Positions 34,508-46,064 of a stretch of 64,000 bases of DNA are shown piece after piece. Within the stretch, counting starts at the first letter, position 1. Each line of letters begins with the position of its first letter. Both the position numbers and the translations under genes were made by a program. Source of the stretch: Henckelia pumila (taxonomy: Eukaryota; Streptophyta; Magnoliopsida; Lamiales; Gesneriaceae); contig NC_133121.1 of assembly GCF_033568475.1 (NCBI RefSeq), forward strand, positions 26,519,374 to 26,583,373, written 5' to 3'. The notes under the pieces were generated by a model. That model saw nothing but the letters and a program-made list of their open reading frames with translations. It ran no database searches and had not been told where the DNA came from.

Positions 34508-34682
34508 TCGATTGATAAGTGCATTATGTATGCATATTTTTGTGTCATTTTTATGGTTATTTTGCATGCATTTATTTTACAGTATGTGTTTTATTTATAT
34601 TTTATTTATTGTGTATGCATTTTAATCTCCTGGTTGATTTTTGTAGGTGAATGGAGCTTTTAGAAGAAAACAGAGTTAAATT

Positions 34683-34907
34683 CTCGCGCATGGGCGAGTT
34701 CCCATCTCGCGCGTGCGCCACAGCAATTTCCAGCAACAAGAGATCCAGGGCGCGCGCAAGCGCACAAGAAAATTCTAGAAACAATGTTTTGAGGTCGCGC
34801 GCGAGCGAGTTTATATCTCGCGTGCGCGCGAGAGGAGGTTCAGAACTCTGATTTGAAAACATGCACGTGCGCGAGAATTTTTCCAGGCACGGGCGCGAGT
34901 TCGGGAT
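34683..34907. repeat. GC-rich alternating repeats in sLTR-2 U3
   Basis: CG-rich motifs such as TCGCGCGTGCGCC, GGCGCGCGCAAGCGC, CTCGCGTGCGCGCGAG and GGGCGCGAG are spaced through an otherwise AT-rich LTR. They lie upstream of the TATAAATA at 34971-34978, as in Ath-A. Confidence 0.8.
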
Positions 34908-34970
34908 GCTGATTGTCCGTGAAATCCTAGGTTGAAAAGGAATTTAATTGGTGCGGACTCTATAAATAGG

Positions 34971-34978
34971 AGTATTAT
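34971..34978 (+). promoter_or_regulatory. sLTR-2 TATA box
   Basis: TATAAATA followed by GGAG. Its position fixes the plus orientation of this LTR and places the GC-rich block in U3. Confidence 0.7.
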
Positions 34979-35846
34979 TATCTTTTGTGGGGACTTTTTG
35001 GACGCGAGACAGACGGCGGCTCTTGAAAATTCTTCCAGTTTTTCTTTTATTCTCATATTTTCTAGTTTATGTTTTTATACTTTGTTTTATTAATTATGTT
35101 TATTAATGAGTAGTAGTTTTTCTTCGATCAAGGCTACGTGATTGGGCCAGACAATTTATGTAGAAAACTTGATTGTTTATTCGAGAATTTTCAGACTTAA
35201 TTTTATTTTATTGATTATCGAATTTATATTTGTCTTGTGAATTTTCTGGCCAGTTATTTGCTTTCAAGTTAATTGATTCCAAGTTGACAGAGGAGATTTC
35301 GATTTCGATCACTTTTATAATCAACATATTGTAAAACCAACTAGAAATAGAATTTGGTTTCATTATGCGGTTTGGGGTGTAAACTGAATTTTCCCAATTC
35401 GGCATGCATTCAAATTTGATTAGAATTATGAATGATTAATCCTTCAATATTTGAATATGTTTGATTATGCTAGAAATAGTCCTTTGAATAAATTAGGGGA
35501 ATTCCCGTGAATTAAGATTAAGTCAGAGTCTTAAATCGACTCCTTGTTACATGAATTGTCTGGTACCTACGTGTGTCCTTGATCGAACTCTTTCCAATTT
35601 GAAGTTTAATCTAAAAATTTCTGCTCATCTTTATTGAGTTAAAATTTAATTTCAATTTAATTTCTTAGTTAAAATCTAAAATCACTCTTTTTGATTAGTC
35701 TAGATTAAGTAGAAATAATATTATTCTGGTATTCATAATTATACAGTCCATGTGGGTACGATATCTGATTTTATTCACTTTACCATTACTTGACCTGGTA
35801 CGCTTGCCAGTAGAATTTATTCACACCGATTTAGTCGGTCATCGAT

Positions 35847-38450
35847 GCCCCACACATCAAAAATTTCACAAACTAAAATGGGTTGCTGAGGCATCTCCTT
35901 TCGCTGGGATATATTACCTGTATTTTGGCATTGAGCGCACGACTTGCAGAAAAAGTAAGCGTCTCAAAATATGAATGGCCAGAAAAATCCATAGTCTAAC
36001 ACCTTCCTTGATGTTCTTTTTGCTCCAAAGTGCCCACCACAAGCATACGAGTGACAAAATGTGAGGATAGGAATTACCTCGCTTTCAGGTACACATCTTC
36101 GTATGACTTGATCAGCACAGTGTTTTCACAAGTATGGGTCATCCCACACAAAGTAATTAGCATCTCTTCTGACCTTATCTCTTTGCACTTTTGAAAATTC
36201 AGAGGGAAATCCATTAGTAACTAAATAGTTGACGATATGTGCATACCAGGGTAATACTGTGCTCGCTGAAAATAGTTGCTCGTCAGGAAACTCTTCTTGC
36301 AAGTTCAGTTCCTCATCAATGTCAAGACGACTCAAGTGGTCAGCCACTCTATTCTCTGTTCCTCGTTTATCCTTGATTTCCAAATCAAATTCACTCAAGA
36401 GTAGTATCCATATTATCAACCTTGGCTTTTCCTCCTTCTTCGCCATCAGAAAACAAAGAGCTGCATAATCAGAATAAAAAATAACTTTAGCACCAAGTAA
36501 ATAAGACCTAAATTTTTCTAAGGCAAAGACTACAGCTAAGAGCTCCTTATCAGTGGTGGAATAATTTCGTTGGGCATCGTTTAGTATGCGCGAGGCGTAG
36601 TAAATGGAATGCGATGATTTCCCATATTTCTGTCCCAATACCACTCCTACCGCGTAGTCGCTAGCATCGCACATGATTTCAAATGGTTTGCTCCAATCAG
36701 GTGGTTGGATGATAGGTGCAGATGTAAAGGATTCCTTAAGTTTATAAAACGAATTTTTGCATGAATCATCAAACTCAAATGTGACATATTTTTTCAACAG
36801 CTTGCACATAGGGAGATGCGATCTTGGCAAAGTCCTGGATATATCTCCTGTAAAAACCTGCATGGCCAAGAAAAGAGCGCACTTCCCGTACACAAGTGGG
36901 ATAAGGTAAAGACTGAATAATATCAATTTTTGCTTTATCTACCTCAATTCCATTAGACAAGACGACATGACCCAAAACAATACCTTGCCCAACCATAAAA
37001 TGACATTTTTCAAAATTTAAAACTAGGTTGGTTTCGACACACCGCTTAAGGACAAGAACTAGGATTGACAAGAATTTATCAAATGAATCACCATAGACAG
37101 TAAAATCATCCATGAAAACCTCTAAGATGTGCTCAATAAAATCAAAAAAAATACTAACCATACACCGTTGGAATGTGGCCGGTGCGTTGCAGAGTCCAAA
37201 GGGCATACGCCAATAAGCAAAGGTACCGAACGGGCAAGTGAATGTCGTTTTCTCCTGATCTTTCGGTACAATTGCAATCTAAAAATAACCAGAGTATCCA
37301 TCAAGAAAACAATAATAAGAATGGCACGCCAATCGTTCAATCATTTGATCGATAAAGGATAAAGGGAAATGGTCCTTTCGGGTTCCGGCATTCAACTTTC
37401 TATAGTTTATAAAAACCCTCCACCCACTTTGAATGCGGGTGGGAACCAATTCGGCATCCTTGTTCTTCACAATAGTAATCTTGGTTTTCTTGGGAACCAC
37501 TTGGACAGGACTAACCCACTGACTGTTATTTGGATAAATCACTCCAACTTCAAGGAGTTTGAGAATTTCGGCCTTAACCACCTCCATCATATGTGGGTTC
37601 AATTTCCTTCGTGGCTGACGCGAGGGGCTTGCTCCTTCTTCCATCAGAATTCTATGCATGCATGTCGAAGGGCTGATTCCCTTAATGTCTGCTATGGTCC
37701 ATCCTATAGTAGTCTTGTGCTCCTTTAAAACCTTGATGAGTTTCTCCTCTTGTTCGACTTCCAAACTACTAGAGATGATGACTGACAATGTTTCTCCTTC
37801 TCCAAGGAAAACATATTTAAGGTTCTTGGTGGTGCCTGCAAAACAGATGGAAGACGCCGAGTATTTGGAATTGGTAAAGAGATATATGAAAGATTACCTG
37901 ATTGAGGTAACTCAAGAGCACGGTTCAGAATTGTCACAATCTCTTTCACTTCTTCATTGAAACCAATCCCATCATCGTCCTGTTGACTGGATGCTATAAT
38001 ATCCACCTCTAGCTCGTCCTTTCCTGTATGCTCAAAACATTCTTGTGCCAAGTAATCCAGAATGTCAACAGAAAATACACAATCATCACTGTTAGGAAAT
38101 TTCATGGCATCATAGATATTAAACATTACAACCTCACCATCAAATTTCATAGTAAGTGTGCCACTGTGAACATCAATTTTAGTCATCGACGTTTTCAAAA
38201 ATGATTTGCCTAACAGAATTGGACTATTGTGATCACCATTTTCCACGTCGAGTACATAAAAATCAGCAAGAAACACCAAATTATTTACTTGCACTAACAC
38301 ATCTTCTACTACTCCCCTATGGTATGCATTAGATCTATCAGCTAACTGTATGACAATTCCAGTTTTTTTCAAAGGTCCAAGCTTCAAGGATGCATAAATA
38401 GAATATGGCATAACATTGATCGATGCTCCAAGATCTAACATGGCATTTTC
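35847..38450 (-). pseudogene. Ath-B protease, RT, RNase H and proximal integrase
   Basis: Read right to left: protease with LDLGASINVMPYSIYASLKL (38441 on) and SPILLGKSFLKTS; RT with GWRVFINYRKLN, MPFGLCNAPATFQRCM and FMDDFTVYG; RNase H with [16 protein letters not shown] and [19 protein letters not shown]; and integrase with CHSYACGGHFGAKRT and the CKSCAQCQ zinc-binding pair, ending at VWGID before sLTR-2. It is an Athila-type pol. A TAG interrupts RT at 37279-37281 where the family has Gln. A stop with frame change falls near 36775-36900 and another at 36126. Integrase near 35900-36120 is degraded. Confidence 0.9.
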
Positions 38451-40304
38451 TAGTCTAACATTCCCTATGGGTCATGGGATAGAGAACATACCTGGATCCT
38501 TGAATTTTGCAGGCAATTTCCTTTGAATCATGGAAGATACATTTTCTCCCAACTCTATCTTCTGACATCCCTTCAATGTCTATTTTCTCTTTGCAGTGCA
38601 CAATTCCTTCAAAAACTTTGCATAGCGAAGTAACTGCTTAATAGCATCTAGAAATGGAATGTTTACCTCACATCTACGAAAGGTATCATACAGTTCCTTA
38701 ATCCCTTCATCTTTCCTAGATTCCTAAAGTGCTAAGGGAAAAGGGGCTACAGGTTTATATTCAGAGAGAGAAGGGAACTTATCTTTTTGTGCTTCTCCCT
38801 GAGTTGCTTCTTTATCAACTACCTTAAGCTCTTCATTTTGTTCCTTCTTGGATGAAGCATCTATTACCTTCTCCTTGACTTTCAACTCCTTCCCATTCCT
38901 TAGAGTAATCGCACTTGCATTCTCCCTTGGGTTTGGAATTTTTTGAGATGGTAAAGCGTTGAAATGTTGCGCTTTCAACTTGTTTATTGCAGTGGAGAGC
39001 TGTCCCATCTGGTTATTCAAGTTCTGGATACTTGCTCGGGTCTCCTGTTGAAAAGTCAGAGTATTAGATGCAAGATCCTTAACTATATTTTCAAGAAACT
39101 CACCTGGCACTGGAATCAAAGGATGTTGCTGTTGTGGAGGATACGGCGGCCTTTAAGCTTGATTATGTGGTTGTGCCTGAGGTCCAGGTTGATTCGCTGG
39201 AGGGTTTACGTATCTAAGACTTGGATGATCCTTCCAACCTGGATTATATGTGTTGGAATACGGATCATACTTCCGCTGTGGTGGTCCAGGAAATCCGCCA
39301 GTAGCATTCACCTGTTCGACCAACTCCTCTTGAAGAGTGGGACACATGTCAGTTTCATGTCCCACTGCAGCGCAAATTCCACATGCCTTTGCAGTATGTC
39401 CATTCCCTACAGCCATTTGACGCACAAGAGATGTCAGTTCAATCAATTGTTGCTCAAGAGAAGAGACATTTACCTCATTATTCTTCTTAGGTGCATGATC
39501 ACTTCTGTTGGTGCCAAATTGTTGAGAATTGGCCGCCATGCTCTCGATCAAGTTCCTTGCTTGTAGTGGATTTTTGTCCACAAAAACTCCTCTACTGACC
39601 GCATCTAACATACTCCTGTCATGAGGTAACAAACCTTCATAGCAATATTGAATTAAAAGGCTCTCACTTATCTGATGTTGCGGACAGCTAGCACACAGCT
39701 TTTTGAACCGCTCCCAGTATTCGTGCAATGATTCCCCTGTAAATTGCTTGATTCCATATATCTCTTTCCTGATATTCGCTGCTCTAGAAGCTGGGAAATA
39801 CATCTCTACAAAAATCCTCTTCATTTCAGTCCAGGTTTTGATGGATCCAGAGGGTAAATATTACAGCAAATCCTTTGCAGCACTCTTCAAAGAGAAAGGA
39901 AAGGCTCTCAGTTGGATCTGCTCCTCTGCTACTCCATGGGGTTTCATACTCGTGCATACCACATGTAATTCCATTATGTGCTTGTCTGCGAGACCATGAA
40001 AAGAAGGTAGTAAGTGAATTAATCCGGATTTTAACTAAAATGTAGCATTATTTTCTAGAGTAGTAAAAGTAATGCGTAAAGGCTGTTGATTTAAATCAGG
40101 AGTGCCCAGTTGTCTCAGGCTCATATTTGCGTTGGCAGTCATCTCTTCCTCAGGATTTTCAGTTTGAAGTTTGTCCTCTTCTAATCTCCTTCGAGCTTCT
40201 CTCCTTTGCCTATGCAAAGTTCTTTCTATCTCCGGATCGTATGGAAATTTTTCTTCAAAAGAGTCACCTGAAAGAATGAACGACTGGAGAAGTACTAGAA
40301 ACAA
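38451..40304 (-). pseudogene. Ath-B gag
   Basis: The frame from 40304 has no ATG at its start but gives FPYDPEIERTLHRQRREARR, which corresponds to FDPEIERTARALRRARREEI in Ath-A. It then gives EMYFPASRAANIRKEIYGIK, a knuckle CGICAAVGHETDMC, and a tail ending VAPFPLAL. Stops at about 40035, 39860, 39150, 38724, 38580 and 38478 break the frame; most stand at Gln or Arg positions of the family. Unlike Ath-A this gag keeps its zinc knuckle. Confidence 0.87.
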
Positions 40305-40364
40305 AGAAAATAAAATAAAATGAGATTAAACAAAATAACTAAAACGCAATAAATTAAACACCGT

Positions 40365-40381
40365 CTCCGGCAACAGCACCA
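40365..40381 (-). other. Ath-B primer binding site, decayed tRNA-Asp type
   Basis: The minus strand reads TGGTGCTGTTGCCGGAG, which differs from the Ath-A site at three positions, each a transition. It lies five bases from the LTR. Confidence 0.75.
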
Positions 40382-40386
40382 AAATT

Positions 40387-41715
40387 TGGTAGCGCTCAGT
40401 CGTATCGCGCCCAAATTACCCAACTCAAATCAGATAAATAAATTATGTAGTAGTGAGAGTAGGTATCGTTCCCACGAGAAAAGTGAAATTTAATTGTGTT
40501 CCTTAAAATACTAAAAATAAATAAAGGGGGTTTTTGGATTGAAATTAACTACTATTAATTAAAAGCAATTTAAAATGAAATTCTATTAACTAGCATGCGA
40601 GAATAAAAATTATATCGAAGAAATCAATTAAAAACAAGTCTTGGTATCGGTCGACTACACCCTTGAAATTATTTATTCGATCATCGATTATCTAAAAATA
40701 ATTAATTCTCATTGAATATTCATCATTGAAAACTTAATTCCTATTTCACCTTAATCTTAGTTAATTAGACACAAGCGTTCTAAATTAACCCTTACCAATG
40801 AATTAACTCAATACAAGCGATTATATTTAAATTCAAGGCAGCATGCAAACTAGTAAAACTGATGAATCTAGACAACACATACACAAGCGGATGTATTTAA
40901 TCTAGTCAATCGTTGTTCCTACAAATTAATAAATTCACAAGCGGAAGATTATTAATTGCAGTTGCTTCACAAATTAGAGAGATCAAACAATTACGGATTT
41001 GATGTCTAATTTAGCAGTAAATTGTATGATAAAATCACAGGGTGATCAAACCAATAATTTCTCATACAAGCATGAAATAAATCCCATACAACTTTTGATA
41101 TTAAATAAAAATCAAACACTGAAAATTCGAATCTCACAAATAAATAAATTCAACGGTTTGTCTTCCTCAACCAAGTTCTAAAGCCTAGCCACAAATATTC
41201 ATGAAATTCTAAAGAAAAATTCAAAAGAAGAGAAGACGTCTAAGAAAAATTAGAATAAAACCTAGCCGCCAAGCGTTCTTGGTGTCAACAACCTTCAAGT
41301 CTGATGAAAAGTAGTAAAAATTTGGAATAAAAGCCTAATTAAAGACTAGAGTCCTTCAAAATAAAATTTCATTGCTTAACAGATTTTTTCCCGAAATACG
41401 CGACTCGCTCGATCGATTGAAACTTACCGATCGAGCAAGAATGTTTCTGATCCTCATCTTTTCTTTCATTATTCGTCCGCTCGATCGGTGAATTTGTGCA
41501 GATCGAGCGGAAAAACCTCTGTCTCGAAATCCTTCTTGTTCCATGATGCCCGCTCGATCGGTAAAATATGACAGGTCGAGCGGGTAATTTTCTGACTCAA
41601 TTTTCATGCTCCTCTTGCTCGATCGGTGAAATAATGCAGATTGAGCGAGATGATTTCTGATCCAATTTTCGCCAAAATTCTATGTCCTGCACAATAAACC
41701 CGGGAGCATGTAATG
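40387..41715 (-). repeat. Ath-B 5' LTR, partial
   Basis: On the plus strand it begins TGGTAGCGCTCAGTCG beside the primer site. It is cut at 41715 by the Gyp-C LTR, and its outer end is beyond the window. No ORF is credible. A palindrome array occupies its last 300 bases in the window. Confidence 0.78.
41404..41649. repeat. CTCGATCGGT palindrome array in the Ath-B LTR
   Basis: Four imperfect palindromes lie at 41404-41439, 41477-41510, 41549-41584 and 41614-41649. Arms follow GCTCGATCGGT and its complement GATCGAGC with A/T-rich centres. They are the same motif as in the Gyp-B and Gyp-C LTRs although Ath-B is an Athila-type element. Confidence 0.9.
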
Positions 41716-42612
41716 TGTGAGGGCTCGGGTCGCTAATTCAATTCATAGGGCATTTAATTATTAACTTATAGTTAATCCAAGTTCAAATCATGAAGACCAA
41801 AAAATTTTTTAAAAAAAAATTATGCACCTCGCTCGATCGGTCAAAAATAACCAATCAAGTGAGCAGAAAACTCAAACTCTCGGGTCTGAAAAAAAAAACA
41901 GGCCTCGCTCGATCGGTCAAACACAACCGATCGAGCGAGTATACTCTGCTCGAAAATTTGCAGATTTCAAAAGATGTTCCAAATCTATTCATACACTTTA
42001 TTTCCTCATATATCAACTCCAAAGAAGTGACTTCAAGACTAGAATCATGCATACACATATAAATCAAGTTTAAAGTATGATCTCATACCTTTATTACATC
42101 CATCTAGTGAATAATATACAAGATAACACTAATCCAACTAGTTGTTCACTACTTGTTCTTCAAAAAATAACAAGGCTTCAGTTCACTAGCATGCTTAATA
42201 AAGATCTAAGGTATGAAATTCAACTAGAAACCCGGGTCCACATGTACTAGACTCTCTCTCGAGCTATCAAGGCCGTCTCTAACCAGATCCAGCCCCATCT
42301 GTTGCCATGCACACATACAAAACAAGACAACAACCGGAACATCCGGTGAGAATATAATTCTCAGTATAATCAACTTATACATGCGTTAAAATAACATTAT
42401 ATCAAATCTAAACATATCGATTCAGGAATAGAGTAAAATAACGCATATATCAAGAATTGATTCATATCAAACTTTGCCATCAAGATTCATATCCGATCTT
42501 GACATGGATATCCATCTATCGTCGTCACATCTGACTCGAAAATAACGTCGTATAAGACCTTGGAATACGAATCAATTCATACATCATATCATATCATATC
42601 AAATAAAGATCC
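41716..42612 (-). repeat. Gyp-C: partial LTR of a Gyp-B-like element
   Basis: On the plus strand it starts TGTGAGGGCTCGGGTC, the reverse complement of the Gyp-B LTR end. It carries two palindromes (about 41828-41864 and 41904-41939). It then matches Gyp-B LTR blocks such as the reverse complement of the TATTCTCACCGGATTATCCGG region near 42340. It is cut at 42612 by Gyp-D, so whether it is a solo LTR or a full element is not visible. TAATG at 41711-41715 is the candidate duplication. Confidence 0.8.
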
Positions 42613-44187
42613 TGAAACGACCCTAACTACTAATATCTAAATAAATAAAGAAAATACGGAAAATTTAAAAAAAAATTGGCATGACCTATTTGTTTGAATA
42701 ATAAAACCACCTGTCTCAAACAACAGTTAAAAAAAATAAACCTCAACCCGAGGTAAACATCCCACAAAGCAATACGTGAATAGTAACTAGTTTGACGCCA
42801 GAGGAAATGAAATATAAAGTGTCTACATGCCAACATAATTTGCAGGAAATAACACATCCTGCTACTGAAAGGGAAACAACATACGACAAAGTATAATTAT
42901 TACAAAGACATAATGCGGAAATAAAAGAGCGGCAACGGTCAGGGCGTGCCACCGAACACCTACGAACCCTGGAAATCCTGCCCCGCAGTCTCGTCCGCAT
43001 GCTCACCTGCACCAAGCATAGTAGTGAGCCTAAAATCCTAGCAAAATTTAAATAATACAGCAAGGGTTCAAAATAATGCATAATACTAAACATAGTACTC
43101 AGTACACTAATGAATCTCACACGAAAGGATAAAAGTCATAACATTTCTGAAGTAAGAACAATAGCAATATGCGATGGAAAACACATTCATGAATCAATTA
43201 TCCTTTACTTTTACTTTGAATTTGGATCCTCGATTGTGACTATGGTTTTGATCGATCAATGGCTACATTATACTATGCCGGCAAGGACGCCGAGATTAAT
43301 CTCATCGCCACATTGCCCCTTTTTCATTCTTTTGGGTAGGGGAGTCGAGATGAATTCCCGGCCGCTTACTACACGTCTCATTTGGTAGGGGAGCTGGGAT
43401 GTCTCCTAGCCATTTACTACACGTCTCATTTGGCAAGTGAGCCAGGGCATCCCCCGACCGACATTGCACGTACAAGTCACAACCAAATCACTTCATTCAT
43501 TGACTTTTCGTTTCAATTAACATTTTCTCATTTAAACTCTTATCTTCACAAGCATTCTTTAAATAAGACTTTGGGACTAGAATACAAATGGATTTGAAGT
43601 CACACACGCGAATAAATGGCGTTGAATAATTTAGATGACATGAAACTCGAGAGATAGTGTGAAAATATATGAATGAATATTTGGAGTATAAGTGAGCACC
43701 CTAGGCTTATGGGCTTTCAACCTACACTTTTGTTTATGCTCAAAAAGGGCTTAACTCAAGAGGTTACCCCAAAAGATCCATAACTCATCCTAATTAAATT
43801 CAAAAGACCTCCCGTTTGAACCGACACCTCAAACACACCTTAAAGTATGCCTAAGATCAGTAGTAAACCTTAAATGGCAACCCAAACCACCCATATGATT
43901 TAAATTTACGGACAGCTCCTAGGTAATAGAAAACATTCTCACGGTGGTCCCAAGGCAGCTGCACGGCGGATGATGGAGGGGAGGACGACTGGATAAGGGA
44001 AGAGGGAAGAAAATGGGGAAAAACGTGAGAAAAGTGGGGAGGAGGGAGATGAGGCGTGGGGTGAGGGAGAAGAAAGAGTGGGAGGCGGCTATTGGGGTGA
44101 GAGAAATGCTAGGGTTTAGTTTGTGTGTGATATAATATGTATTTGTATGTATAGGTGTAAGTGTGTGAGAGTATGACAAGTCAAAAA
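42613..44187 (-). repeat. Gyp-D 3' LTR, terminal part, with a 952-base deletion
   Basis: It matches 59222 onward from TGAAACGACCCTAAC. At TTCT (43936-43939) it jumps to sequence matching after TTCT at 61495-61498 in the 5' LTR, so 952 bases present there (60543 to 61495) are absent here. Cop-C begins at 44188. ORFs called in this stretch are not conserved protein. Confidence 0.92.
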
Positions 44188-46050
44188 TGTTGGAAAACTG
44201 GCGTTCAGATCAATCACGATTGATACCCGGTGCAGCGGAAGTTTAAAAATTTTATTATGGAACAATTCCATATTGTGGGTATCAACCGTTCAACGATTAA
44301 ATTATTAGTGAGTGTAAAATTTAAATAACAATTATTAAATTTTACCTTCAATCTCGAATCGAGATTATTGGACTCCAACAGATTTCTCTGCTCTTGTTGC
44401 CTCTCCCTGGAACCGATGAACTCCTTCAATCAGGTCCACGAATAGAGGTTTAATCCCTCTGATAGATTGCACTAGAAAATCTATCAGAAGTTTTCTACGA
44501 AGAGAATAAACGAATTTGATTCGCTATTCCAGACTGCAATTCAAAATCACAGACCGGAATTTCTCACGCAGAGAAGGGAGGGGGGCGGCCGAATTTGAGA
44601 GAGAGGAGGCTAGGGGTTTTCGAAATTTTGCTCTCAAAATTATGACCAGTTGTGTGTAATTTCTGTACTGCAATAACTTATTTATAATGCAGGCCACTAA
44701 CACCTTAGGGCCCATTAGTCATAAGTTGAGGCCCGACAAGCAAAGCCCGCATATTCAAAAATTAATATAAAATTCATCGTGACTCCGATTGATAAACCGA
44801 TTTTACCAATGTGCACAGAAACCATTTCTGCACATTTTAAAGTCAAGATAAATTTTCCTGAATCCGAATTCAGTGGTTTCCAAAAATGTCCATCCCTATG
44901 TCATTTTAGGAAATCCTACTCCCTTACTCTTATTTAAGAAGTCCAACTTCTTTATTCATTAAATTTAACTCTTTAAATTTAACTATCTCAACGGGGATTA
45001 AAACTCCATTACACTGTGTGACCCTCAATGGTTCAGGGATACAGCTAGCCGTGGGCTCACAACTCCTTGTGACTCGGAACAACAATTTCCGACTTGCCCA
45101 ACGAATCATGGTAAAGCGCCTAGCAACATCGCCCCATGATTCCCTAGGTATCACTGATAGTGCCTACAAGAACCAGTAGATTTTGGTTAGCGTACAGTAC
45201 GGTCCCTTCATCCATATATCCCGATCGAATCAACAACCATTGGTATATCGAGAGTCGCTCAAGATTCGATAACTATGCAATACATCTTGAAGATCAAATT
45301 AGTGACATCGCATGTGCTATTAAGAAACCATTTCTTAAATCACATCAAGTACTCTGGCCAGAGATTCGTCACACTAATATCTCCTCAGATCGCATAGGAT
45401 ATCCACACTCGCAAGTATGTGGTGAATCCTTGACAACAATGCATCGACTCCTATATGTGTTGTAACTGTACCCAATCCCGACACCTGATGACCCCCATAG
45501 AGTCGGTAAACGAGTCAAAGCACAGTACTAGCATATAGAGTCTCCATGATGTTTCAAGTAGTAAGGACTAATGGTGTACAACCAAAACCGCGGACTTTAT
45601 CCACTCGATAAGTGATAACCACTTGGAAAGTCCGGATAGGGTAGTTCGATTATTCATCCTATGAATATCCATTTGCATGCTTCGAACATCTCCATGTTCC
45701 CTACCAATGAAACGTGGTACTCTGCATCGCAAATACTAGTCTCAAACTCGAGCGATCCTTATCCTTATTATCGGACGGCTCAATCGACTAGGAACAGTTT
45801 AGAATATACAGTGACTATAAGATGTATTTCATGATAGACATCCCCATGTTCTACCACATCTTACATACACTATAGTATATTCAAGGTCTTTATCAAAACA
45901 ACAATAGTATATCATAATATATCAATACGAAGAAAGATAAAGTCATTGCCATTAATAAAAGGGTAAATTATATTAAACAAAAGATCGTTTGTACAAAGAG
46001 TCATCAAAGCCCATAGCCACAAGTTGGCTCACTGGGCACCCACTCTTTCA
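44188..46050 (-). repeat. Cop-C 3' LTR
   Basis: In sense it begins TGAAAGAGTGGGTGCCC at 46050 and ends CCAGTTTTCCAACA at 44188. A TATA box TATAAATA is on the minus strand at 44679-44686. Confidence 0.96.
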
Positions 46051-46064
46051 ATCTCCCACTTGCC
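46051..46064 (-). other. Cop-C polypurine tract
   Basis: The minus strand reads GGCAAGTGGGAGAT directly before the LTR start, the plus-strand primer. Confidence 0.87.

Larger units (their letters stand above)
34513..35841 (+). mobile_element. sLTR-2: solo LTR of an Athila/Tat-type element
   Basis: It begins TGATAAGTGCATTATG and ends TTTAGTCGGTCA, with duplications TCGAT at 34508-34512 and 35842-35846. Removing it and one TCGAT restores the integrase reading WGIDFMGPF of Ath-B. The start resembles the sense start of the Ath-A LTR. A TATAAATA is at 34971-34978. No internal region is present, so it is a solo LTR. It lies opposite in orientation to its host. Confidence 0.9.

Noticed and set aside
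43919..44179. ORF of 86 codons in the Gyp-D LTR
   Set aside because: It spans the LTR deletion junction and has no counterpart in the other LTR.
44930..45465. ORFs present identically in both Cop-C LTRs (also 52659-53194)
   Set aside because: They are duplicated only because the LTRs are. They are not maintained as coding sequence in the Cop-D LTR and no function is recognisable.
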